Of a stretch of 7,462 nucleotides of DNA, positions 1 to 5,912 are shown piece after piece. Position 1 is the first letter of the stretch, and each line of letters opens with the position of its first letter. The DNA lies in assembly GCA_964429355.1 (NCBI GenBank), contig CAYSCH010000439.1:1-7462 (forward strand). Direction: 5' to 3'. The position numbers and the translations under genes were made by a program. Below the pieces are notes generated by a model. The model searched no databases and was not told where the DNA came from. It saw nothing but the letters and a program-made list of their open reading frames with translations. Origin of the DNA: JAAYAY01 sp964429355. GTDB lineage: Bacteria > Planctomycetota > Planctomycetia > Pirellulales > Thermoguttaceae.

Positions 1-40
1 GGCTGGTGGAATTGACGCAAGGGATAGAGGTGCTTGTACT

Positions 41-69
41 ACTATACAGAACTATACACCGGATTTCAA
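41..69 (-). promoter_or_regulatory. possible sigma70-like promoter reading leftward out of the window
   Basis: On the minus strand a TTGAAA hexamer (64-69) and a TATAGT hexamer (41-46) are separated by exactly 17 nt, close to the sigma70 consensus. Transcription would start near position 34 and leave the window, so its gene cannot be seen. The -10 hexamer lies in a direct repeat of ACTATACA (41-48 and 51-58, plus-strand reading) with 10-bp spacing, which could be an operator half-site pair. Planctomycete promoters are poorly characterised, and AT-rich islands can match by chance. Confidence 0.3.
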
Positions 70-327
70 GAGGGAAAAGGGACATTTGTACAGTTTTTTG
101 GAGGACTGGCCGTCTCGGCTGGGGCCGGAGGAGGGTTGAGATTTCGCGGGACCGAGGGGCTGACGGATCGTCCCCCGGGGGGCCAAGGCATGATTTCACG
201 AAGAGGTGTCGCTTCGGGCGAGGAGGCGGTCGGTACCGCCGACGATCTCCAGGTAGCGCTGGCGCCGATGCTGCCTCGCACCGCGTTCAGGCCACAGCGC
301 GAGTGGGAGACATAAACCATCCCGTAG
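70..327. other. stretch without a recognisable gene
   Basis: This stretch is GC-rich, with runs of C and G near 172-182. It is open in more than one frame, but no frame gives a recognisable protein, a convincing start or a ribosome binding site. It lies beyond the point where the minus-strand RHS similarity stops, so it may be decayed coding sequence or ordinary spacer. Confidence 0.5.
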
Positions 328-344
328 CACTGGCAGAGCCAGTG
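328..344. repeat. short palindromic element, CACTGGC stem, copy 1
   Basis: CACTGGC (328-334) and GCCAGTG (338-344) form a perfect 7-bp stem around an AGA loop. The first 12 nt recur at 558-569, and the first 12 nt of the reverse complement recur at 631-642, so this is a repeat family and not a lone hairpin. It abuts the end of the RHS-like reading frame exactly: minus-strand codon GTT at 345-347 is the last residue that fits the family. Similar CACTGGC palindromes are, from general experience, scattered in planctomycete intergenic DNA. Confidence 0.6.
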
Positions 345-536
345 AACCTTGTGTGACGTTCCGGTATTCACCGCACCACCGTGCTGCTGATACTCGGTGA
401 CAAGCTGTCCGAAGTCACTGTACACGAAGGCCAAATCATTGACAATAGATCCGGACCCCACGGTGAGGTTGTCGTAGGAGGTGAGTCTTGACTTTCGGCA
501 GGGTGGCACACATCCGTCATACTCCTCCGTCAGTGC
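345..536 (-). pseudogene. fragment of an RHS-repeat protein
   Basis: On the minus strand the translation contains RLTSYDNLTVGSGSIVND followed by YSDFGQLVTEYQQHGGAVNT (positions 488 down to about 345). This is the YD-repeat pattern of planctomycete RHS-repeat proteins, which typically show NDFGQL.TEYQ.H.GAVNT..TPKVQY at this point. Intact RHS proteins are very large secreted or surface toxin-carrier or adhesion proteins of a thousand or more residues. Here only about 50 residues are recognisable. Upstream (489-536) the frame continues as weakly related sequence, and downstream it runs into the palindrome at 328-344 and loses all similarity. There is no credible start codon, ribosome binding site or complete domain. 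I read it as a decayed remnant. Confidence 0.7.
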
Positions 537-557
537 CATCAACCGATGACACGAAAG

Positions 558-581
558 CACTGGCAGAGCGCTCTGCCAGTG
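558..581. repeat. perfect 24-bp palindrome, CACTGGC family, copy 2
   Basis: The 12-nt arm CACTGGCAGAGC (558-569) is followed directly by its exact reverse complement (570-581). The arm equals the first 12 nt of the copy at 328-344, so this copy looks like two half-elements placed head to head. An outer inverted pair, AACCGA (541-546) and TCGGTT (582-587), lies around it. The left flank GACACGAAAG (548-557) resembles the reverse complement of the left flank of the copy at 631-642. It lies in the intergenic space, about 140 bp upstream of the promoter of the large gene. Confidence 0.65.
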
Positions 582-619
582 TCGGTTTCATGATTCCCAT
601 GGTATCCATCCGCTTGCCT

Positions 620-642
620 CTTTCGTGTGCCACTGGCTCTGC
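620..642. repeat. half copy of the CACTGGC element with CTTTCGTGTG flank, copy 3
   Basis: CACTGGCTCTGC (631-642) equals the first 12 nt of the reverse complement of the copy at 328-344 but lacks the second arm. It is preceded by CTTTCGTGTGC (620-630). The 11-mer GTGTGCCACTG (625-635) recurs at 6935-6945 beside another hairpin downstream of the sulfatase remnant, which links the two intergenic regions. Confidence 0.45.
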
Positions 643-723
643 TTCCACGGTCGTTCGCCACATCCAACCGGTCAAACCGTTGGGGATATGTCACAAACAC
701 CCCCGAGTGTACCATACAATATA

Positions 724-753
724 TTGACTCTGCCGAGCCCCTGTAGATATACT
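724..753 (+). promoter_or_regulatory. sigma70-like promoter of the large surface-protein gene
   Basis: TTGACT (724-729) and TATACT (748-753) are separated by 18 nt, each one mismatch from the sigma70 consensus, just downstream of an AT-rich tract (about 711-725). Transcription would start near 760, leaving a leader of about 105 nt before the ATG at 867. No other equally good promoter is visible between the RHS remnant and the gene. Confidence 0.5.
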
Positions 754-822
754 AGCCAGGGCCAGTCTGCGGCATGGCTTGCGGCCATCGAGCCGGTTTC
801 TCTGAACGGCAAATGCTGCAAT

Positions 823-848
823 CACCGGTTTCAATCTCGGTGCTTTTT
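823..848 (+). terminator. weak hairpin with T run in the leader, possible attenuator
   Basis: CACCG (823-827) can pair with CGGTG (838-842), extendable by one G-T wobble, and CTTTTT follows at 843-848. The 5-6 bp stem is short for an intrinsic terminator. It lies between the proposed promoter and the start codon, so if active it would attenuate the large gene. It may well be chance. Confidence 0.15.
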
Positions 849-866
849 CGGACCAGGTAGGATTCA

Positions 867-3809
867 ATGCACGGCTTCTTCGTGGCGGTGGGGTTGTTCG
901 TTTCACGTTTGGCCTTATTGGCAGCAGCCAAGTCTAGACCGGCGCGACGCCCATGCTGCCGCAAGCGACCGATGACGATCGAAACGCTGGAGTCGCGGCA
1001 GTTCTTGAGTATTGGGCCATTTTCGCCGCTGGCCCCGTTGGGTTCCGGTGCCTACGTCAAGACGATTGAGGGGTCGGTTGACCCGGCCGAGCGAACGGAA
1101 GCCTTCGAACTGGACTTGGGCGGCGGGCAACCGCTCAACTTTGTCTTGACGGTTCCCGAGAATTCCATGACCGGACTGAACGTGTTTGGACCCTCTGGTT
1201 TTTGCACGGACGGCATTGAGAAATGGGACGAGGCAACCTTGATCGGTCACGTTCCCTGGTTTGTAGAGGGCGCGCACACGTTCGTCATCACGAACTACAG
1301 CCGCGAGCCGATGCCCTATAGCCTGACGCTGTTTTTCAACGCCGATTTTGAGGAAGAAGAATATGGTGGACCGGCCAACGATGACTTGGCCAGCTACGCA
1401 GGGACACTCTATGGTAATTTCGAACTGGGGAACGAGGCGTCGTCGCGTCGAGTGGTGATCGGGGCGTTGCCCGCGGATATCAAGGGAAGAGACTGGTATG
1501 AGGCCGTGCTCGACCAACGCTTGCCGAGTACCATAGCCGTCACCGCCAGCGAAGGGGCGAACGTCAGATTGCGGCTGTTCGATTCATCAGGGAACCAGGT
1601 TGCGGAGGGCGAGGCGGTCGATGGAACCACTTCCGTGATACGCAACTTCCGGGACACGAACGCTCGTGTCGGATCGCAGTGGTACCGGGTGCTCGTCTCC
1701 GGAACCGGCGGGGCTTACACGCTCACAGCAGCAGTCAACGCCGACCTGGAGGATGCCACCGGCCTGCAGAACATCGATGGGTGCGGCCATGTCATGGGAT
1801 ACCTCGGCTCCACTCAAACGGGGCAGGAGTTTGACGATGAGGGACGGCCCTATGATTGTTTCGTGTTGTCGGCCAGCCCGGGGCAGACAATCGTCGTGGC
1901 GACGCGGACGCCTCGCGACAGCCCGGGAGAGTTCGCGAACACGCTTGACCCCAGTATCGAATTGTGCGATCCGTCGGGCAACCTGGTGGTGTCCGACAAC
2001 AACCGTGCCGAAGACGGTCGCAATGCGAGCCTGAGCTACCTGGTAGAAACCGAAGGCAGCTACACGGTTATCATCCGGGCAGCGGGCGGCACGTCTGGTG
2101 AGTATTTGCTTTCGACAGAAGCCCTTTCGCCGGGCGAGATCAGCGGCACAAAATGGCACGACCTCAATGGCGACGGCACCCGCAATCCGGGTGAGCCGGG
2201 CCGGCCGGACGTCACCATGTATCTCGACTTGAACGGCAACCGCCAACTGGACGAGGGAGAGCCGACCGCGGTCACCGAAAGGGACGACCCGAATACGGCT
2301 GAAGACGAATCGGGACGGTACTGTTTTGCGCAGGTCGTTCCGGGGGCCTACACGGTTGCTGAAGTGCTGCCCCCTGGGTGGGAGCAGACCTACCCGTATC
2401 GCGGTGTGCCGGGTCCGGATCGATGCAGCGTTTCAGAAGACGGGGTCGAGGGAAATGGGAATAGTTACAGCTCGTCCGTATGTGCCGACGGAGATCGTGT
2501 TATCCTCTATTCGAATGCCTCCAACCTGGCCGAAGGTGACGGCGACACACTCGAGGATGCTTTTATGCTTGATCGCCGGACCAGGCAACTCGAGTGGCTG
2601 AGCGAGAACACGACACGAACGTATTATGGCGGCTCCGTGTCGGTAAGTGATGACGGTCGACTGGTCGCGTTTTCGACGCCAGACGCAAACCTGGTCGAAG
2701 GCGATACCAATGGAACGAGCGACGTCTTCGTGCGAGACCGATTGACGGGCGCCGTCGAACGGGTCAGCGTCGCCGCCGATGGTTCCGAACTCAACGGGGC
2801 CTCCCAGGTTTTGACGATCAGCGACAATGGGCAGACCATTCTCTTCACGTCGAAGGCAACCAATCTCGGCAGCGTGGCGCCGCAGCCGAATACTCTTCCG
2901 CTCTACCTGTTCGACCGAGATTCGGGCACGCTCAGGCAACTCGTGGACGGGCCGACGGCCATGGATGCGGGTGAGCTGACTTGGGTAAGTGGGGATGCGC
3001 ACTATCTTGTCTTTTCCGGATTCGGGGGCATTCGTGTCTACGACACAACCACGGACAAGGTGCAACGAATCGGCAAGGCGTCCGACGGCTCCGGGAGTTC
3101 GGCCTGCATCAGCGCCGACGGCCGCTACGTCACCTTTGTTTCTTCTTCGGCCGACCTTGTCGAGGGCGAGCCTCCCGAGCATTCCGACGTGTTCCGATTC
3201 GACCGAGAGTCAGGCTCGTTCGACCGACTTCGATTGCTTCACGAACCGGGCAAGTGGGACTCCCCGGTTTCAAAGCCTCACTGCAGTGCCGACGGCCGCT
3301 ACATAGTCTTTGCCTCCACGGCGAGCAATCTCGTGGCCGGGGATACGAACCGCGTGCATGACATCTTCGTACACGATTGGGAAACCGGGAGCACCCGCCG
3401 GGTGAGTGTGGGTTACAGCGGCAGCCAGTCCAACGGGCGAAGTTTCGCTCCGTCGATCAGTGCCGACGGAGAGTGGGTGAGTTTTTCCTCCGAAGCCTCC
3501 AACCTCGTTCCCGGCGACACGAACGGCGCCAGCGACACGTTCGTCGTGCCGGCCTTGGGAGGGTGGACCGACACGCACCTGGTGAAGGTGACCTCCGGGA
3601 GCGTTTGCGACCACCTGGATTTTGGCGGGCGTCCGATCCAGTCGCCGACCCTCGGAGAAGGAACGCTGGTCGTGCCGGACACGATCCAGCAGAATGCCGT
3701 GCTGCATGTCGATTCGGAGAATCTCCGCACAAACACCGAAGTCTGGGCCTACGAGATCGACGGCGCGGACGCAACCCACGCAGGGTGTGCGCCCCGGGAG
3801 GCAGGCTAG
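867..3809 (+). CDS. large LEPR-XLL-type surface protein, N-terminal part with PPC-like, SdrD_B-like and beta-propeller domains
   Basis: This is the first 980 codons of a giant, probably exported protein. An ATG at 867 follows AGGTAGGA (855-862). An internal ATG at 972 has no ribosome binding site. The basic N-terminus leads to LESRQFLS (residues 41-48), a variant of the planctomycete LEPR-XLL motif found at the start of giant surface proteins. Three PPC-like beta domains follow (about 62-160, 170-292, 298-420). Then comes an SdrD_B-like domain (about 423-512) with a calcium-type DLNGDGTRNPGE loop and the strand YTVAEVLPPGWEQTYP. Residues 518-894 form seven propeller blades, and the typical last SdrD_B strand (HLVKVTSGSVCDHLDFGGRP) comes only at 904-923. 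The frame ends at TAG (3807-3809), but the same frame continues as clear protein into the next entry, so this is probably half of one gene. No enzyme active site is recognised. Adhesion or cell-surface structure is inferred from domain type only. Confidence 0.85.
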   Translation: MHGFFVAVGLFVSRLALLAAAKSRPARRPCCRKRPMTIETLESRQFLSIGPFSPLAPLGSGAYVKTIEGSVDPAERTEAFELDLGGGQPLNFVLTVPENSMTGLNVFGPSGFCTDGIEKWDEATLIGHVPWFVEGAHTFVITNYSREPMPYSLTLFFNADFEEEEYGGPANDDLASYAGTLYGNFELGNEASSRRVVIGALPADIKGRDWYEAVLDQRLPSTIAVTASEGANVRLRLFDSSGNQVAEGEAVDGTTSVIRNFRDTNARVGSQWYRVLVSGTGGAYTLTAAVNADLEDATGLQNIDGCGHVMGYLGSTQTGQEFDDEGRPYDCFVLSASPGQTIVVATRTPRDSPGEFANTLDPSIELCDPSGNLVVSDNNRAEDGRNASLSYLVETEGSYTVIIRAAGGTSGEYLLSTEALSPGEISGTKWHDLNGDGTRNPGEPGRPDVTMYLDLNGNRQLDEGEPTAVTERDDPNTAEDESGRYCFAQVVPGAYTVAEVLPPGWEQTYPYRGVPGPDRCSVSEDGVEGNGNSYSSSVCADGDRVILYSNASNLAEGDGDTLEDAFMLDRRTRQLEWLSENTTRTYYGGSVSVSDDGRLVAFSTPDANLVEGDTNGTSDVFVRDRLTGAVERVSVAADGSELNGASQVLTISDNGQTILFTSKATNLGSVAPQPNTLPLYLFDRDSGTLRQLVDGPTAMDAGELTWVSGDAHYLVFSGFGGIRVYDTTTDKVQRIGKASDGSGSSACISADGRYVTFVSSSADLVEGEPPEHSDVFRFDRESGSFDRLRLLHEPGKWDSPVSKPHCSADGRYIVFASTASNLVAGDTNRVHDIFVHDWETGSTRRVSVGYSGSQSNGRSFAPSISADGEWVSFSSEASNLVPGDTNGASDTFVVPALGGWTDTHLVKVTSGSVCDHLDFGGRPIQSPTLGEGTLVVPDTIQQNAVLHVDSENLRTNTEVWAYEIDGADATHAGCAPREAG
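2418..3548 (+). repeat. seven propeller-blade repeats (TolB/PD40-like) within the large protein
   Basis: Seven repeats of about 44-60 residues begin near 2463, 2622, 2796, 2964, 3096, 3258 and 3438. The consensus is SADGRxVxFxSxASNLVxGDTNGxxDxFVxDRxTGxxxRVSV. Blade 7 stops after DTFV and lacks the last RVSV strand. That strand is supplied at the other end by RCSVSEDG (2421-2444), which precedes blade 1, so the ring would close by the usual velcro arrangement. Blades 3, 4 and 5 are the most diverged; blade 4 lacks the NLVxGDTN loop. Such propellers usually act as binding scaffolds; no ligand can be read from the sequence. Confidence 0.75.
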
Positions 3810-3816
3810 CCCCGGG
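3783..3816 (+). other. in-frame amber interruption of the large gene
   Basis: TAG at 3807-3809 is the only stop in the frame from 867 to 5723. Two G runs bracket it: GGG at 3783-3785 and GGG at 3814-3816. Removing one G from the first and adding one to the second would give GVRPGRQASPGANVETA in place of GCAPREAG-stop-PRANVETA, which reads as more natural protein. Separately, GCCCCGGG occurs at 3791-3798 and again at 3809-3816, exactly 18 bp apart. Deleting one 18-bp unit would also remove the stop and keep the frame. The sequence alone cannot separate sequencing error, true mutation and readthrough. Confidence 0.75.
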
Positions 3817-3845
3817 CAAACGTCGAGACGGCCGATTGGTGGGAA

Positions 3846-5723
3846 GTGTACCGTCAAGACGGAGGTACGACTCAAGAGGTCAGCCTCCCCAGCGGCAAAC
3901 GAGTGGCCTTTGTGGTTGTCGAGGCAACCGGTTACGAGCCGCAGTCGGTCGCGTCAGCTTCTGGTGACGGGGATCATTTTGCCCCGCGTCCTGCCGGCCT
4001 TGCCGAAACCTGGCGGTTCTCCGTCGACGCGGCCAATTCGGGTGAAACGTCGCCGATCATCGCGAGCAACGCGCCCGACGGTCGTTGCAGCTTGTCCTGG
4101 CAAAGTTCTCTTGCTGGGCAGACGATGGCCGTCCACCTGGGCGTACAATCGGATTTGGCGCCGCTGACCTATCCGACCACCGAGCCGGACTCGGTCTCTA
4201 CGGCCCATTGGCTGGGTACGGTCGATGACCTTGCCTTGCACAATCTCGAAACCAAGGGTGAAGAACGCTGGTATCGCTTCAAGACGGCACACCGTGGAAC
4301 ACTGACTCTCGCAGTCTCCGACGTGGCGACCGCTGAGAATGCTCAGGTCGCCCTTTTCGGTGAATTTGCCGAGGCCGGTCCTCCGGCCGTTCTGGTGCCC
4401 GGTGATGGCCCACAGCGAGTCGATGTGGAGACGGAAGCGGCAGGCCGAGTCTATTATTTTCGGGTCTCGGGCAACGTGACCGGCCTCGACCTGCGTCTCC
4501 TCAACCTGGTGCACGAATCGGCGGACACACTTCGCGTGCACGGGACAGATGCGGCGGACACACTCGTGCTGCAGGCGGAAGATTCCCCTGGACTCGAAGT
4601 CAACGGATTCTCCTACGCCTGGAATACGATGACCGTTTCGAGATTCCTGCTGGATGGCGGCGAAGGAGAGGATCATATCCAGGTCATCGGTACCTCGGGT
4701 GACGAGACATTGACGCTCTCTCCGGGGGGTGGCGAATTGACGGGCGATCACTATTTTGTGACCATGACCAGTCTTGAACGCGCTCGATGCCTCGGAAACG
4801 GGGGTCATGACGTGGCCGTCTTGAACGATTCCCGCGGCGACGACACCCTCGAATCGCACCCCGGCGAGGCAACGCTTTCCGGGGACGGCTTCACCAGCCA
4901 TGTCACCGAATTCGACAGCGTCCTGGTTTACGCCCGATCTGGCGGTCACGACAAGGCCGTACTGCACGATTCGGCGTCCGACGACAAATTCAAAGGCACG
5001 CCGACATGGTCCTTGTTGCGAGGCGGTGGTTTCTATCAGCGAGCCAAGTTCTTTGACGAAGTCGTCGGAACTTCAACCCACGGAGGAAACGACCAATCCC
5101 TGCTGTTGGATTCCTCGGACGATGATGAATTGACTGCTTCCCCGCAGTACGCGGAACTGTCTGGTGAACGGTTCCTCGTTCGTGCCGAGGCATTCAGGTC
5201 CGTTGTTGCCCTTGCCAGCAAAGGACACGATCGAGCTGCGTTCTATGACTCCCGCGGCGACGATGTGTTCCGGGGTCTGGCTCATAAGAGCCAACTCGAC
5301 AACAGCACCTGCACGATCACCGCCCGCAAGTTCGACACGGTTGTCGCTCACGCAACCGAAGGTTTCGACAAGCTCCGTCTGGGAGACTCTGCCGGCGATG
5401 ACCACCTCATCCTTACATCCGACATGAGCGGCATCCAAGGTACGGGAATCGACATCACGGCGTACGGCTTCGACAAGATCAACGCTGCAGCTTCTCTTGG
5501 CGGTTTCGATACCGCGGACATCTACGACACGGCTGGCTCCGATTTCCTGGAGGCCGACGCCGGGTGGGTCCGGATATATCCCGACGAACAGCGGCTCAGC
5601 CTGCTCTACGAGACCCTCGCCTTTGAACGGGTCCAAGCTCACCACAGCCAGGGCAATGATGGCGCACAAGTCGCCGAGGACGTGGCGTTCCTGGAACTGA
5701 TCGGAGACTGGGAGAGGTCGTGA
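3846..5723 (+). CDS. C-terminal part of the same large surface protein, PPC-like domain and 47-residue acidic repeats
   Basis: This frame is the direct continuation of the 867-3809 gene and is open from 3810. The GTG at 3846 is only the first possible start and falls inside the continuous sequence ETADWWEVYRQDGG, so it is probably not a true start. Numbering through the amber codon, residues 985-1030 finish a linker or Ig-like segment. Residues about 1109-1215 form a fourth PPC-like domain (HWLGTVDDLALHNL, then RWYRFKTAHRGTLTLAV). Residues 1218-1310 hold two diverged repeats of the GNDTxTLxGxxGDDTxTLxPGxGxLxGxxYxVTxxxLE type. Residues 1312-1618 hold the 47-residue repeats, ending FLELIGDWERS. 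There is no visible sorting motif, PEP-CTERM tail or membrane segment at the end. If made from its own start it would have no signal peptide and would likely stay non-functional in the cytoplasm. Molecular role unknown. Confidence 0.8.
   Translation: MYRQDGGTTQEVSLPSGKRVAFVVVEATGYEPQSVASASGDGDHFAPRPAGLAETWRFSVDAANSGETSPIIASNAPDGRCSLSWQSSLAGQTMAVHLGVQSDLAPLTYPTTEPDSVSTAHWLGTVDDLALHNLETKGEERWYRFKTAHRGTLTLAVSDVATAENAQVALFGEFAEAGPPAVLVPGDGPQRVDVETEAAGRVYYFRVSGNVTGLDLRLLNLVHESADTLRVHGTDAADTLVLQAEDSPGLEVNGFSYAWNTMTVSRFLLDGGEGEDHIQVIGTSGDETLTLSPGGGELTGDHYFVTMTSLERARCLGNGGHDVAVLNDSRGDDTLESHPGEATLSGDGFTSHVTEFDSVLVYARSGGHDKAVLHDSASDDKFKGTPTWSLLRGGGFYQRAKFFDEVVGTSTHGGNDQSLLLDSSDDDELTASPQYAELSGERFLVRAEAFRSVVALASKGHDRAAFYDSRGDDVFRGLAHKSQLDNSTCTITARKFDTVVAHATEGFDKLRLGDSAGDDHLILTSDMSGIQGTGIDITAYGFDKINAAASLGGFDTADIYDTAGSDFLEADAGWVRIYPDEQRLSLLYETLAFERVQAHHSQGNDGAQVAEDVAFLELIGDWERS
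4800..5720 (+). repeat. tandem 47-residue GGxDxAxLxDSxGDD repeats
   Basis: Six full units begin at 4800, 4941, 5082, 5220, 5358 and 5499, followed by a half unit at 5649. Spacing is 141, 141, 138, 138, 141 and 150 bp. The consensus is GGHDxAxLxDSxGDDxFxxxPxxAxLxGxGFxxxAxxFDxVxAxAx. The Asp-rich turn (HDxAxLxDSxGDD) resembles calcium-binding loops, but the spacing is not that of RTX nonapeptides. The DNA copies are well diverged, so the array is old and not a recent expansion. The units probably stack as beta structure; calcium binding is inference. Confidence 0.75.
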
Positions 5724-5912
5724 CCCTCTGGAACCGTATCCGTGTCGACCGTACAGTCAACCTCGGCGCAGTCCTCCTGTTCAACGAGGCGATTCCAATC
5801 GGAACAGCCTTCATCAAACTCCATCCGCCTTGCGCGGCCAGCGGCCGATCGCATCCACCAGCCGGGCAAGCTGGATGCCGTCCTCAACACCATTGGGAGT
5901 TGTCTGCCATGA
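5724..5912 (+). pseudogene. possible 3' remnant of a gene formerly upstream of the sulfatase
   Basis: Directly after the stop of the large gene the same frame stays open for 62 codons, ending ADRIHQPGKLDAVLNTIG and a TGA at 5910-5912. That TGA overlaps the sulfatase start as ATGA, the usual sign of translational coupling. The last 25 or so residues read like a real protein C-terminus. The first 35 are Ser/Thr-rich and unconvincing. I do not recognise the family. Chance is a real alternative, since a 62-codon open stretch is not rare in GC-rich DNA. Confidence 0.2.

Noticed and set aside
34..105. transposon end, from the two TTGTAC motifs (34-39, 86-91) and the run of T after the second
   Set aside because: There is no clear terminal inverted repeat partner or target duplication, and no transposase coding sequence in the window.
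760..866. riboswitch in the leader of the large gene
   Set aside because: I looked for conserved cores of the cobalamin, c-di-GMP, TPP, SAM and glycine classes and found none; only a weak 5-6 bp stem is present.
915..1517. 200-codon open frame on the minus strand, and similar ones at 1587-2246 and 3270-3875
   Set aside because: All are antisense to the domains of the large gene, with basic, low-information translations typical of shadow frames in GC-rich DNA.
2433..3182. 249-codon open frame on the minus strand
   Set aside because: It is the antisense shadow of propeller blades 1 to 5; the repeat structure belongs to the plus strand.
3954..4967. 337-codon open frame on the minus strand
   Set aside because: It lies entirely antisense to the repeat-bearing large gene, whose plus-strand frame has recognisable domains and repeats. 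The minus translation shows no family pattern.
4800..5720. CRISPR or recent tandem duplication
   Set aside because: The periodicity is protein-level with highly diverged codons, in frame throughout, and has no conserved DNA repeat or unique spacers.
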